Assembly: GCA_903867285.1 (NCBI GenBank)
Contig: CAIPQX010000027.1
Coordinates: 1 to 23,232, forward strand
Length of the DNA: 23,232 bases
Reading direction: 5' to 3'
From: an uncultured Actinomycetes bacterium
GTDB taxonomy: Bacteria > Actinomycetota > Actinomycetes > Nanopelagicales > Nanopelagicaceae
In this document: piece after piece, positions 13,586 to 20,809 of the stretch
How positions within the stretch are numbered: the stretch's first letter is position 1
Layout of the letters: every line of letters begins with the position of its first letter
Notes under the pieces: model-generated
What the model was told of the DNA's origin: nothing
Database searches by the model: none
What the model saw: only the letters and a program-made list of their open reading frames with translations
Program-made: the position numbers and the translations under genes

Positions 13586-15525
13586 CAGAGCGGGTCTCCC
13601 TCGGTGATATCGAAGGCGTCATAGAACTCTGGCAGATTTTTTAGAATCTGATTGCAACGAAACTCTCCAGGGGAGTGTGGATCGGTTGCAACCTGGCGTT
13701 TGATCTCCTCTGGACGCGTTTTTGCGTTCCAACTCTGCGCATAACCTATAAAGAAGCGTTGCGCACCGCTCAGACCCTCCAAAACGGGCGCTAGAGCGCC
13801 TTCTAAGGAGATTTGGTAGGCCTCGTAAGCAACACAAGCCCCGCCGAGATCACCAATGTTCTCGCCGATTGTGAGGGCTCCATTCACATGTACGTCGGGG
13901 GCGTCTGTTGGGTGCAGAACTTCGTATTGATCGATCAGTTTCTTGGTGCGATTTTCGAACTGGGTGCGGTCCTCGGTACTCCACCAATTGTTGAGGTTCC
14001 CGTCACCATCAAATTTTGAACCCTGATCATCAAAACCATGGCCGATTTCATGGCCAATGACCGCGCCGATGGCGCCGTAGTTGACTGCATCATCCGCACC
14101 TAAATTAAAGAAGGGAGGTTGCAGAATGGCCGCCGGAAAGACGATCTCGTTGTAGAGCGGGTGGTAATAGGCGTTGACGGTCTGCGGCGTCATGCCCCAC
14201 TCCTGGCGGTCTATGGGGGCACCGATCTTGGCGAACTCATAATCCTGGCCGAATTTCGTCACCGCTTCTAAGTTGGCGATCAAATCATCGGCAACGATCG
14301 CGAGTTTGGAGTAGTCGCGCCACTTATCAGGGTAGCCAATTTTGGGAGTGAACTTATTTAGTTTCTCCAGCGCTTTGGTCTTCGTCTCATCGCTCATCCA
14401 TGACAACTTTGCGATATCTCTGCGATAAGCCTCGATCAAATTTTCAACTAACTGGACCATGCGCTCTTTAGCGGCAGGTGGGAAATGGCGAGCAACGTAC
14501 TCCTGGCCAATTGCCTCACCAAGAGATCCCTCAACCAAGGAGACTCCGCGCTTCCAACGATCGCGTAGCTCTGGCGTACCCGAGAGGGTGCGGCCGTAGA
14601 AGTTAAAATTCTCTTCTACAAAGGGCTTTGATAGGTATGCGGCGCTTCCAGAGATTAAATGCCAGGTAAGCCATGAGCGCCAGGATTCGCGATCGAACTC
14701 GCGAAGTAGTTCTGCAACGCCAGCGAAGTGCGAAGGTTGTTGAACGATGAGATCTTCCATGACGCGTTGTGGGACTTGAGCGGATTTCATCCAGAGTTCC
14801 CAGTCGAACCCGGGTGTGAGTTCGGTGAGACCCGTGAAGTTATAGGTATTGAGAATCAAATTCATATCGCGGTCTTTGACCTGGTCGAAGTGGTTGGCTG
14901 CAATCTTGGTTTCGAGGGCAAGGACTCTCTGGGCATGCGATGCAGCATCGGCCACTCCTGCCAGCTCAAACATTTTTGTGGCATGGATCAGAAATGCCTC
15001 TCGGATAGAGGCGTATTCCTCTTCGCGGTAGTAAGCCTCATCGGGCAGACTGATTCCGCCCTGCGCCATATAGACGACATAGCGATTGTTGTCGTGCGCA
15101 TCGACTTCAACACCAATGTAGAAAAGTCCTCCGATGCCACGCGCTTCTAGCGCGCCCATGACTTCCAACAAATCGTGGGCACTCTCGACGGAGAGAGTTC
15201 GCGCAATGTCGGGGGAGATAGGTGAGATACCGAGCGCTTCAACACGATCCTCATTCATAAATGAGCGGAAGAGGTCGCCAATTTTCTGGGCGTTGCTGCC
15301 GGGCGCAGCCGTTGTCAGCGAGAGATCTGCAATGATCTGGCGGACTTGCGCCTCGCTCTTTTCGCGAAGGACCGTGAAGGACCCATAACTAGATCGGTCC
15401 GCGGGAATCTCAAAATTCTTGAGCCAACCGCCATTCACATAACGAAAGAAATCAGATTTAGGGGATACCTCGGTATCGAAGTGATCGTGCAGGATTCCAC
15501 TGGAAAGTTCTTTACTTGTGCTCAT
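13552..15525 (-). CDS. M13-family zinc metallo-endopeptidase (PepO/neprilysin-like)
   Basis: Seen: 657 residues, normal family length. The N-terminal FFRYVNGGWLKNFEIPADRSSYGSF is the M13_N signature. The catalytic part has the substrate-binding N-A-Y-Y motif (451-454) and the zinc and catalytic residues HEIGH (492-496). The third ligand is E555 in GENIGDLGG, and HSPGEFRCNQ is the late motif. There is no signal peptide or membrane anchor, so it is probably cytosolic like bacterial PepO. Known role: cleavage of oligopeptides. This fits the peptide-type importer that ends next to it. The ATG at 15525 is preceded by TAGGCT six bases upstream. It is divergent from a MarR regulator with a shared operator-like repeat. 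Confidence 0.95.
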   Translation of the reverse strand: MSTSKELSSGILHDHFDTEVSPKSDFFRYVNGGWLKNFEIPADRSSYGSFTVLREKSEAQVRQIIADLSLTTAAPGSNAQKIGDLFRSFMNEDRVEALGISPISPDIARTLSVESAHDLLEVMGALEARGIGGLFYIGVEVDAHDNNRYVVYMAQGGISLPDEAYYREEEYASIREAFLIHATKMFELAGVADAASHAQRVLALETKIAANHFDQVKDRDMNLILNTYNFTGLTELTPGFDWELWMKSAQVPQRVMEDLIVQQPSHFAGVAELLREFDRESWRSWLTWHLISGSAAYLSKPFVEENFNFYGRTLSGTPELRDRWKRGVSLVEGSLGEAIGQEYVARHFPPAAKERMVQLVENLIEAYRRDIAKLSWMSDETKTKALEKLNKFTPKIGYPDKWRDYSKLAIVADDLIANLEAVTKFGQDYEFAKIGAPIDRQEWGMTPQTVNAYYHPLYNEIVFPAAILQPPFFNLGADDAVNYGAIGAVIGHEIGHGFDDQGSKFDGDGNLNNWWSTEDRTQFENRTKKLIDQYEVLHPTDAPDVHVNGALTIGENIGDLGGACVAYEAYQISLEGALAPVLEGLSGAQRFFIGYAQSWNAKTRPEEIKRQVATDPHSPGEFRCNQILKNLPEFYDAFDITEGDPLWLPESERVRIW

Positions 15526-15531
15526 AGTGCA

Positions 15532-15537
15532 AGCCTA
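15532..15537 (-). promoter_or_regulatory. -10 box TAGGCT placed for leaderless transcription of the M13 peptidase gene
   Basis: On the minus strand TAGGCT is followed by six bases and ATG at 15525. The inverted repeat at 15561-15579 begins at the edge of the expected -35 position. Confidence 0.55.
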
Positions 15538-15560
15538 ATAGACCCAATTATTAATGAGCG

Positions 15561-15579
15561 AGTTGTAAGTAATACAACT
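15561..15579. promoter_or_regulatory. Perfect 7-5-7 inverted repeat AGTTGTA-N5-TACAACT, candidate MarR operator
   Basis: AGTTGTA (15561-15567) and TACAACT (15573-15579) are exact inverted repeats with a five-base spacer. The site lies midway in the 88-base gap between the divergent peptidase and MarR genes and touches the expected -35 zones of both. Known: MarR proteins usually bind such AT-rich palindromes in their own divergent promoter regions. Confidence 0.65.
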
Positions 15580-15601
15580 TTCAACAATATCGATTTCAAA
15601 G

Positions 15602-15607
15602 TACCAT
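15602..15607 (+). promoter_or_regulatory. -10 box TACCAT placed for leaderless transcription of the marR-type gene
   Basis: TACCAT is followed by six bases and ATG 15614. TTTCAA about 17 bases upstream is a weak -35 candidate adjoining the inverted repeat. Confidence 0.55.
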
Positions 15608-15613
15608 TGAGCC

Positions 15614-16102
15614 ATGCCTGCCAAGAAGATAGAGCCCAAGTGGCTCTCGCCAAAAGAGCTCAAAGCCTGGCGCTCATATATCGTCGCTTCTAGGCGCCTC
15701 TGGGATGCCATGGAGAACGATCTCTCGCCCCACGAGTTGTCGATGTCAGATTACGAGATTTTGGTGCATCTCAGCGAGGCGCCGGAGCGACAGATTCGAA
15801 TGAGCGAACTCGCCGAAAGCGCCATGATCTCTAAATCGCGTCTCTCGCACCGTATGAAGGTTATGGAGAAAGCCGGCTGGGTGCGTCGCGAAGTGTGTGC
15901 GATTGATAAGCGCGGCCAGTTCGCCATCATGACCGATAAGGGTTGGAAGGCGATCGTCAAAGCCGCTCCCGACCACGTCTCCAGCATCCGCTCTCGTTTT
16001 ATCGACCACCTCACCGCGAAAGACCAAGAAGATTTGGCCCGCATATTTGAACGGGTAAGTGCCAAGATGCGTGAACAATTTGAGAGCACCTGCGAGGAGT
16101 AA
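15614..16102 (+). CDS. MarR-family transcriptional regulator
   Basis: Seen: 162 residues. The winged-helix core covers about residues 40-110: LSMSDYEILVHLSEAPERQIRMSELAES, recognition helix MISKSRLSHRMKVMEKAGWVRRE, wing CAIDKRGQFAIMTDKGWKAI. Dimerisation helices lie at both ends (KELKAWRSYIVASRRLWDAM and the C-terminal RSRFIDHL...MREQFE). Known: MarR dimers repress their own gene and a divergent neighbour and let go when a ligand or oxidant binds. Inference: it controls itself and the M13 peptidase through the repeat at 15561-15579. Possible redox-active residues are C97 in the wing region and one near the C-terminus. The gene ends in a strong terminator. Confidence 0.93.
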   Translation: MPAKKIEPKWLSPKELKAWRSYIVASRRLWDAMENDLSPHELSMSDYEILVHLSEAPERQIRMSELAESAMISKSRLSHRMKVMEKAGWVRREVCAIDKRGQFAIMTDKGWKAIVKAAPDHVSSIRSRFIDHLTAKDQEDLARIFERVSAKMREQFESTCEE

Positions 16103-16123
16103 TTTCTACATGCTGTAGGAAAT

Positions 16124-16158
16124 AAAAAACCCCGCCACTAGAAAGTGGCGGGGTTTTT
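16124..16158. terminator. Bidirectional intrinsic terminator
   Basis: CCCCGCCACT (16130-16139) and AGTGGCGGGG (16144-16153) form a ten-base-pair GC-rich stem with a four-base loop. The stem is flanked by A6 on the left and T5 on the right, so it works for both strands. It ends the marR gene (plus) and the H1-like gene (minus). Confidence 0.93.
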
Positions 16159-16168
16159 CAATGGGGAT

Positions 16169-16528
16169 TTACTTCTTTGCGGCAGCCTTCTTACGTGGCT
16201 TTGCAGCAACTTTCTTAGCAGCAGCCTTCTTGCGAGGCTTTGCTACCTTCTTGGCAGCAGGCTTTGCTACCTTCTTGGCAGCGGCCTTCTTGCGAGGCTT
16301 GGCAGCGGCCTTCTTAGCAGCTGGCTTTGCAGCAGCCTTCTTGCGACGCTTTGGAGCAGCCTTCTTAACAGCTGGCTTAGCAGCTGCCTTCTTACGGCGC
16401 TTTGGAGCGACCTTCTTTGCTGGAGCTGCCTTCTTAGCAGCGGCCTTCTTACGACGCTTTGGAGCTGGAGCTGCCTTAGCAGCTGCCTTCTTGCGACGCT
16501 TTGGAGCAGTTTTCTTAGCTGCAGCCAT
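16169..16528 (-). CDS. Histone-H1-like, Lys/Ala/Pro/Arg-rich nucleoid protein
   Basis: Seen: 119 residues made only of A, K, P, R, V, T and the initial M. Seven copies of RKKAAAK occur: four in APKRRKKAAAK units (N-terminal half) and three in KPRKKAAAKK units (C-terminal half). There is no acidic or aromatic residue and no HU fold. Known: such sequences resemble eukaryotic H1 tails and the C-terminal tails of actinobacterial HupB, which bind DNA and help compact it. Here the tail stands alone. Start choice: AGGAG lies directly against an upstream ATG (16534) but six bases before ATG 16528, so 16528 is used. The repeats make length change by slippage or misassembly likely. A strong terminator follows. 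Confidence 0.88.
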   Translation of the reverse strand: MAAAKKTAPKRRKKAAAKAAPAPKRRKKAAAKKAAPAKKVAPKRRKKAAAKPAVKKAAPKRRKKAAAKPAAKKAAAKPRKKAAAKKVAKPAAKKVAKPRKKAAAKKVAAKPRKKAAAKK

Positions 16529-16617
16529 GTACATCTCCTATCAGAATGGTTCGATCCGTCACCGAACCTGTTCAAGGAGAATCGTGACAGTAATTGCACT
16601 AAGAAGCCACTATTTTC

Positions 16618-16646
16618 GATATAAAAGAGAGTGCGTGTCGCAACAA
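16618..16646 (-). promoter_or_regulatory. Candidate promoter of the H1-like gene
   Basis: On the minus strand TTGTTG (16646-16641) and TATATC (16623-16618) are 17 bases apart; TTATAT one base upstream is an alternative -10. It would give an untranslated leader of roughly 80 bases before the AGGAG site. Confidence 0.4.
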
Positions 16647-16648
16647 TC

Positions 16649-16683
16649 TTTTTTTCAATTTTTATTCCATTTCGACTTTTTTT
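16649..16683 (-). promoter_or_regulatory. Phased A-tracts upstream of the H1-like gene promoter
   Basis: On the minus strand there are four A-tracts: 16677-16683 (7), 16670-16672 (3), 16659-16663 (5) and 16649-16655 (7). Their centres are 9-10 bases apart, which is the helical repeat and gives intrinsic bending. They sit just upstream of the -35 candidate, where they could act as an UP element or as a binding site for the nucleoid protein itself. Confidence 0.45.
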
Positions 16684-16693
16684 AAGCAATTTG

Positions 16694-17965
16694 TCAATCG
16701 AGATTGGGACTTTTATTCTTTTTCGCTCGCTGTTCAATCGCATATGGATTGGTTTTCAAATCAAAATTGCGAAATTCTGGCAACTTTGCCGCGGCAACCG
16801 AGACCAATCCGATGCATAAAAGCCCGCCCGAGATGACTGAGGTGCGCAGTGAGGTTGCTGCTGCCGTGGTACCAGCGCGTAGCTGACCGGCAAGTGGACC
16901 GACCGAGTAGGAGAGAAGTTCAAGACCAGCAAGCCTTCCGCGATATTCATCATCTATCGTCAGATTCCACAAAGTCTGACGGCAGAGTCCACTTACCTGA
17001 TCAGATGCCCCTGCTAGAGCAAGAAAGAGCAGAACTAGCCAGAGAGAATTGGTGGTGCCAGCAAGTGCGATGCAAATTCCCCACCCAATAGCTGCGCCAG
17101 TAATTGCCCAGCCGTATCGATTGAAATTTTTCATCCAGCCGCTGGTAGCGGTAACGACAATGGAGCCGACAACGCCTGCTGCATAAAAGAAGCCTAAAGC
17201 CCAGCGGGAGTGAATTTGATCAGCCCAAAAGGGGAAGAGAGCATTGGGCATGGCAAAGAACATCGCGGTGAGATCGATAATGTAAGTACCGACTAAATCT
17301 TTGCGAGATGCGGCGTACTGCAGTCCGCCAAAGAGCGCTTTGATGGATCTAGTCGCCCCGTCTTTTAACGGTGGTATCGCGGCTATCTTCAACATGAACA
17401 CTACTGAGATTAAATAGGTCACTATGTCGATGCTATAAGCAGTTTTTACGCCACTCGTAGCAATTATCACCCCAGCGAGGGCCGGACCAAGGATTGAACT
17501 AAATTGCCAGCGAAGTGACATAAGCGCCTGCGCCGCGGGAAGATCCTCGTGGTCCACCAACCTGGGAATCATCGCACTGAAACTTGGGCTCGATAGTCCA
17601 TCAACTGCGGAGAATCCAGCAGCTGCTATGAAGAGCACGTACAAGTGAGGTTTGTGGAGCAATGAGTTACCAAGGAGCGCTGCGGAAAAGAGTAACGCGC
17701 CGGCTTCGCAGCGCCAAACCATCTTCTTGCGATCTATCGAGTCCGCAAGGACTCCACCCCAAAGGGCAAAGATAATCAAAGGAGTAATCTCGACAGCCCC
17801 CATAGCGCCGACGGCGATATATGAGTTTGTAAGCTCTTTGATTTGAAATGGGAGAGCGACAAGAGTTAAAGCCGTGCCAAAACGGGAGATTACCCCAGAG
17901 ATGAAGATGTACCGCAGGTTTTTATTCTTGCGCAACGGGGTTAAATCAACTGCAAATCGCGCCAT
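16694..17965 (-). CDS. Major facilitator superfamily transporter (EntS/MefA-like exporter)
   Basis: Seen: 423 residues, about twelve spans. The N-terminal half shows LRYIFISGVISRFGTALTLVALPFQIKELT and the loop 2-3 motif GGVLADSIDRKKMV (about 74-87), the form of motif A seen in MFS drug and siderophore exporters. It continues SSPSFSAMIPRLVDHEDLPAAQALMSL, a signature of the EntS/MefA-like group. The C-terminal half has DDEYRGRLAGLELLSYSVGPLAGQL. Known: group members export macrolides, enterobactin and other small molecules by proton antiport; the substrate here is unknown. It starts nine bases after panB, so it may be cotranscribed. It also has TAGGCT six bases before its ATG, although that box overlaps the panB stop. 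Confidence 0.88.
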   Translation of the reverse strand: MARFAVDLTPLRKNKNLRYIFISGVISRFGTALTLVALPFQIKELTNSYIAVGAMGAVEITPLIIFALWGGVLADSIDRKKMVWRCEAGALLFSAALLGNSLLHKPHLYVLFIAAAGFSAVDGLSSPSFSAMIPRLVDHEDLPAAQALMSLRWQFSSILGPALAGVIIATSGVKTAYSIDIVTYLISVVFMLKIAAIPPLKDGATRSIKALFGGLQYAASRKDLVGTYIIDLTAMFFAMPNALFPFWADQIHSRWALGFFYAAGVVGSIVVTATSGWMKNFNRYGWAITGAAIGWGICIALAGTTNSLWLVLLFLALAGASDQVSGLCRQTLWNLTIDDEYRGRLAGLELLSYSVGPLAGQLRAGTTAAATSLRTSVISGGLLCIGLVSVAAAKLPEFRNFDLKTNPYAIEQRAKKNKSPNLD

Positions 17966-17971
17966 TGGGAG

Positions 17972-17977
17972 AGCCTA
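17972..17977 (-). promoter_or_regulatory. Possible leaderless -10 box TAGGCT for the MFS gene, overlapping the panB stop
   Basis: TAGGCT on the minus strand is followed by six bases and ATG at 17965. The TAG is also the panB stop codon, so chance is more likely here than at the other sites. No Shine-Dalgarno sequence competes with it. Confidence 0.35.
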
Positions 17978-18784
17978 GTGAAAGCTTTGTTCATCGGCAG
18001 GGAATCTGCCCGATGCAACGTCGTCCATCCACTCTTTTACCCCACCAGAGATTTCTGCACGTAGGTTTCTGTAAGCCTTAGCAAACTTTGGGGCGTTCTC
18101 TGTAAGCCCCATGAGGTCGGTCCAAACGATCACCTGCGCATCGCAATGAACTCCAGCTCCGATTCCGATCACTGAAATGTCGAGTGCGGCAGAGATTTCT
18201 GCAGCGAGTTCTGCTGGGACCATTTCCAGAACCAGTGAAAAGACGCCTGCGCTTTGCAAGGCTTTGGCATCTTTCATAATGCGGGCAGCTTCTTCCCCGC
18301 GTCCTTGCACCTTATAACCGCCGAGCGCATAGACCGATTGCGGGGTGAGTCCTAGGTGTCCCATAACGGGGATTCCTGCTGCTATTAGTTTCTTGATTTG
18401 TGGGACTACTTTCTTGCCACCTTCAAGTTTGACCGCGTGAACCTTCGCCTCTTTAAAGAGGCGCGTGGCGCTTTCTAGGGCTTGCTTTGGCGACTTCTCA
18501 TAACTTCCGAATGGAAGGTCGGCGACAACCATCGCTTTCTTGGAGCCTCTTTCTACCGCGCGCGAGAGCATGATCATCGCTTCCAGGGTTACCGGGATGG
18601 TGTTCTCTTCCCCTAGAAAGTTATTTCCAGCGCTATCTCCGACGAGAAGAACTGGAATTCCTGCCTCATCGAAGATGGAGGCGGTCATCTCTTCGTAACT
18701 GGTAATCACAGACCATTTTTCACCACGAGCTTTCATGGCGGCCAGGTCTGCAATGGAGGTGCGGCGGGTGCGGGCGTTCGACAT
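17975..18784 (-). CDS. panB: 3-methyl-2-oxobutanoate hydroxymethyltransferase (ketopantoate synthesis)
   Basis: Seen: 269 residues, full length. Family motifs in order: VITSYEEMTASIFDEAGIPVLLVGDSAGNNFLG (Mg-binding Asp in VGDS), the catalytic-pocket strand VVADLPFGSYE, VHAVKLEGG, MGHLGLTPQSVYALGGYKVQG, LVLEMVP and IGIGAGVHCDAQVIVWTDLMG. Known: PanB adds a hydroxymethyl group from methylene-tetrahydrofolate to 2-oxoisovalerate, the first step to pantothenate and coenzyme A; it is cytosolic and works as a decamer. No panC or panE is in the window. AAGGGGGA lies about five bases before ATG 18784, so this gene has a leader, unlike its divergent neighbour nadE. The MFS gene follows after nine bases. 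Confidence 0.96.
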   Translation of the reverse strand: MSNARTRRTSIADLAAMKARGEKWSVITSYEEMTASIFDEAGIPVLLVGDSAGNNFLGEENTIPVTLEAMIMLSRAVERGSKKAMVVADLPFGSYEKSPKQALESATRLFKEAKVHAVKLEGGKKVVPQIKKLIAAGIPVMGHLGLTPQSVYALGGYKVQGRGEEAARIMKDAKALQSAGVFSLVLEMVPAELAAEISAALDISVIGIGAGVHCDAQVIVWTDLMGLTENAPKFAKAYRNLRAEISGGVKEWMDDVASGRFPADEQSFH

Positions 18785-18868
18785 ATATCCCCCTTAGGGC
18801 TCGCTGCCAGTTCTGGTCCGCGGCCTGCCATAAGTCTAGCCATAACCCCCACTTGGGAGTGCCGCGGG

Positions 18869-18874
18869 TAGGAT
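18869..18874 (+). promoter_or_regulatory. -10 box TAGGAT placed for leaderless transcription of the NAD synthetase gene
   Basis: TAGGAT is followed by six bases and ATG 18881. There is no Shine-Dalgarno sequence and no good -35 hexamer 17 bases upstream. Confidence 0.6.
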
Positions 18875-18880
18875 TTATTC

Positions 18881-20587
18881 ATGAGCCCACAGGTCATTGG
18901 TCAGCTTCGGGTGGGCCTGGCACAGGTAAATCCCACTGTGGGAGCCTTGGAAGCCAACACAAAATTAATTTTGGAATATGCGCAAAAGGCGACCGCCGCT
19001 GGCGTGCACCTGCTAGTTCTGCCAGAGATGGTTCTGACCGGATATCCCGTTGAAGATCTCGCCAATCGCGCAACCTTCCGCCTTGCATCTAAAGCGGCGC
19101 TGACGACGCTAGCCACAAAGTTGGGTGACTTCGGGGATCTAGTGTGCATCGTTGGCTATCTCGAAGAGAGCGCCTCCCGGCGCCCGCAAAATGCCGTTGC
19201 TGTCATCCACCGCGGAAAAGTGCTCGCCACATATATCAAGCATCACCTTCCCAATTACGGCGTCTTCGATGAATACCGAAACTTTGCCCCTGGAGAAAAC
19301 TCACTCGTTATACGCGTTCACGGAATCGATGTCGGCATTGCAATCTGCGAAGATATTTGGCGCGAAAAGGGGCCGGTCTCTGCGCTCGCAGCACGGAGCG
19401 TTGGCCTTGTCGTTGTTCCTAATGGAAGTCCCTTTGAGAGAAATAAAGATGATGTGCGAGCTGCGCTGGTACGGCGGCGCGCTAGGGAGATTGGGGCTCC
19501 GCTGCTCTACGTAAATATGACCGGCGGGCAAGATGATCTGGTCTTTGATGGGGATAGCATCGCGGTTTCGGCAACCGGTGAATTAATTGCGCGCGCCCCG
19601 CAATTTGATGATGGACTCCTGGTCGTCGATCTCGATGCGAAGGCGCTTTCGAGCAATCCGGATCTCGTGATCAGCGAAGAGAGGGTCGGGGGCTACCTGA
19701 AGAACAATCACGGCATCGCTCCTCGGTTGGAGATTGAAGGCGAAATCTGGCAGGCGCTCGTCGTGGGCTTAAGAGATTATGTGAAGAAAAATGGATTTCC
19801 CTCGGTCATCCTCGGCCTCTCTGGAGGCATCGATTCAGCAGTGACCGCAGCCATTGCTGCCGATGCGATCGGCGCCAAGCGAACCTTCGGGGTTGCGATG
19901 CCGAGTCAGTACTCATCCGAACATTCTTTGAGCGATGCAGCCGATTCGGCAAAGCGCATCGGACTCAATTTTCGGGTGATTGAAATCCAAGGAATGGTGA
20001 ATGGTTTCCTTAACTCCCTGGGCCTTACCGGCTTAGCGGAAGAGAATGTCCAAGCCCGCGTGCGTGGCACCACCTTGATGGGACTGTCGAACCAAGAGGG
20101 CCATCTCGTTCTCGCCACCGGGAATAAGTCGGAGCTAGCGGTTGGGTACTCAACTCTCTACGGTGATGCCGTCGGGGGATATGCGCCTATTAAAGATCTG
20201 CTCAAATCCGAGGTCTGGGCCATCGCCCGTTGGCGCAACAAGATTGCAGTTGCGCGCGGAGAACACGAACCGATTCCACTCAACTCGATTACCAAAGAGC
20301 CGAGTGCTGAGTTGCGACCAGACCAGAAAGACAGCGACTCACTTCCCGATTACAAAGTTCTAGATCAGATATTAACCATCTACATAGAGAATGATGGCGG
20401 GCTGCAAGGATTAATTTCCGCTGGATTTGATGTGGCGCTCGCGACCAAAGTCATTCAGATGGTGGATCGAGCCGAATACAAGAGGCGGCAATATCCGCCT
20501 GGACCGAAGATCTCACGGCGTGCCTTTGGTAAAGATCGCCGGCTGCCGATTACATCTGGATGGCGCGAAAAACCACCTTCCGCTTAA
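18881..20587 (+). CDS. nadE: Glutamine-dependent NAD+ synthetase
   Basis: Seen: 568 residues with two domains. Residues 1-265 are a nitrilase-type glutaminase with the triad E49 (LVLPEMVLTGYP), K120 (YIKHHLPNYGVFDEYRNF) and C156 (GIAICEDIWR). Residues 285-568 are the ATP-pyrophosphatase synthetase domain with the P-loop SGGIDS (314-319). It also has LMGLSNQEGHLVLATGNKSELAVGYSTLYGD and KEPSAELRPDQKDSDSLPDY. Known: it amidates nicotinic acid adenine dinucleotide to NAD+, using ammonia channelled from glutamine. It is divergent from panB across 96 bases, with its own leaderless -10 box. The gene looks intact. No terminator is visible before the methionine unit, only 11 bases from stop to the next -35 box. 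Confidence 0.97.
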   Translation: MSPQVIGQLRVGLAQVNPTVGALEANTKLILEYAQKATAAGVHLLVLPEMVLTGYPVEDLANRATFRLASKAALTTLATKLGDFGDLVCIVGYLEESASRRPQNAVAVIHRGKVLATYIKHHLPNYGVFDEYRNFAPGENSLVIRVHGIDVGIAICEDIWREKGPVSALAARSVGLVVVPNGSPFERNKDDVRAALVRRRAREIGAPLLYVNMTGGQDDLVFDGDSIAVSATGELIARAPQFDDGLLVVDLDAKALSSNPDLVISEERVGGYLKNNHGIAPRLEIEGEIWQALVVGLRDYVKKNGFPSVILGLSGGIDSAVTAAIAADAIGAKRTFGVAMPSQYSSEHSLSDAADSAKRIGLNFRVIEIQGMVNGFLNSLGLTGLAEENVQARVRGTTLMGLSNQEGHLVLATGNKSELAVGYSTLYGDAVGGYAPIKDLLKSEVWAIARWRNKIAVARGEHEPIPLNSITKEPSAELRPDQKDSDSLPDYKVLDQILTIYIENDGGLQGLISAGFDVALATKVIQMVDRAEYKRRQYPPGPKISRRAFGKDRRLPITSGWREKPPSA

Positions 20588-20598
20588 AACCCTTCGAT

Positions 20599-20627
20599 TT
20601 GTCATCTGACCAACACCTGTTTATTAT
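20599..20627 (+). promoter_or_regulatory. Promoter of the met unit: TTGTCA-N17-TATTAT
   Basis: TTGTCA (20599-20604) and TATTAT (20622-20627) are exactly 17 bases apart, close to the sigma-70 consensus. The expected start of transcription, near 20634, coincides with the first base of the riboswitch. Confidence 0.8.
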
Positions 20628-20634
20628 TTGGCCA

Positions 20635-20763
20635 GGTCACGAGTTCCAGTTTCTAGCCCCGGCTTACTGGACGGCAACCCTCCACCACGGTGGGGTGCTC
20701 CGGGTGAAGACCAGGTTAATTGCACAGTGCAATTAGCAAGCGTGGGTCATGGATGAACTGGGT
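20635..20763 (+). ncRNA. SAM-IV type S-adenosylmethionine riboswitch
   Basis: Seen: the conserved core GGTCACGAGTTCCAG, then CCCCGGCTTACTGGACGGCAA, CCCTCC, GGTGGGGTGCTCCGGGTGAAG and ACCAGG. GGTC (20635-20638) pairs with GACC (20709-20712) to close the core. The downstream arm AATTGCAC/GTGCAATT with AGCAAGCG follows, as expected for the actinobacterial SAM-IV class. Known: SAM binding shuts off methionine-synthesis genes. It precedes metY and metX, the expected targets, and begins at the predicted transcription start. The 3' limit of the aptamer is approximate. Confidence 0.92.
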
Positions 20764-20783
20764 CAACCCCTTTTATTTCTGTA

Positions 20784-20803
20784 CCCCCTAGAGTCTTAGG
20801 AGG
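20784..20803 (+). promoter_or_regulatory. Candidate Shine-Dalgarno sequestering hairpin of the riboswitch
   Basis: CCCCCTA (20784-20790) can pair with TAGGAGG (20797-20803) with one C-A mismatch and a six-base loop, hiding the metY ribosome site. GGGT at 20744-20747 and 20760-20763 could pair with the same C run instead and free the site. This fits translational rather than terminator control; it is a pairing inference. Confidence 0.5.
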
Positions 20804-20809
20804 AATTTC

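Noticed and set aside
14728..15150. Plus-strand 140-codon open frame inside the M13 peptidase gene
   Set aside because: Antisense shadow of a full-length, motif-complete peptidase; no ribosome site or -10 box.
16169..16528. Regular short DNA repeats that might look like a CRISPR array
   Set aside because: Repeat units are in frame, contiguous and code for RKKAAAK cores; there are no unique spacers.
16145..16685. Plus-strand Leu- and Ala/Phe-rich open frames over the H1-like gene
   Set aside because: They are mirror frames of the Lys/Ala repeat codons. The minus strand has the ribosome site, the promoter candidate and the terminator in the right order.
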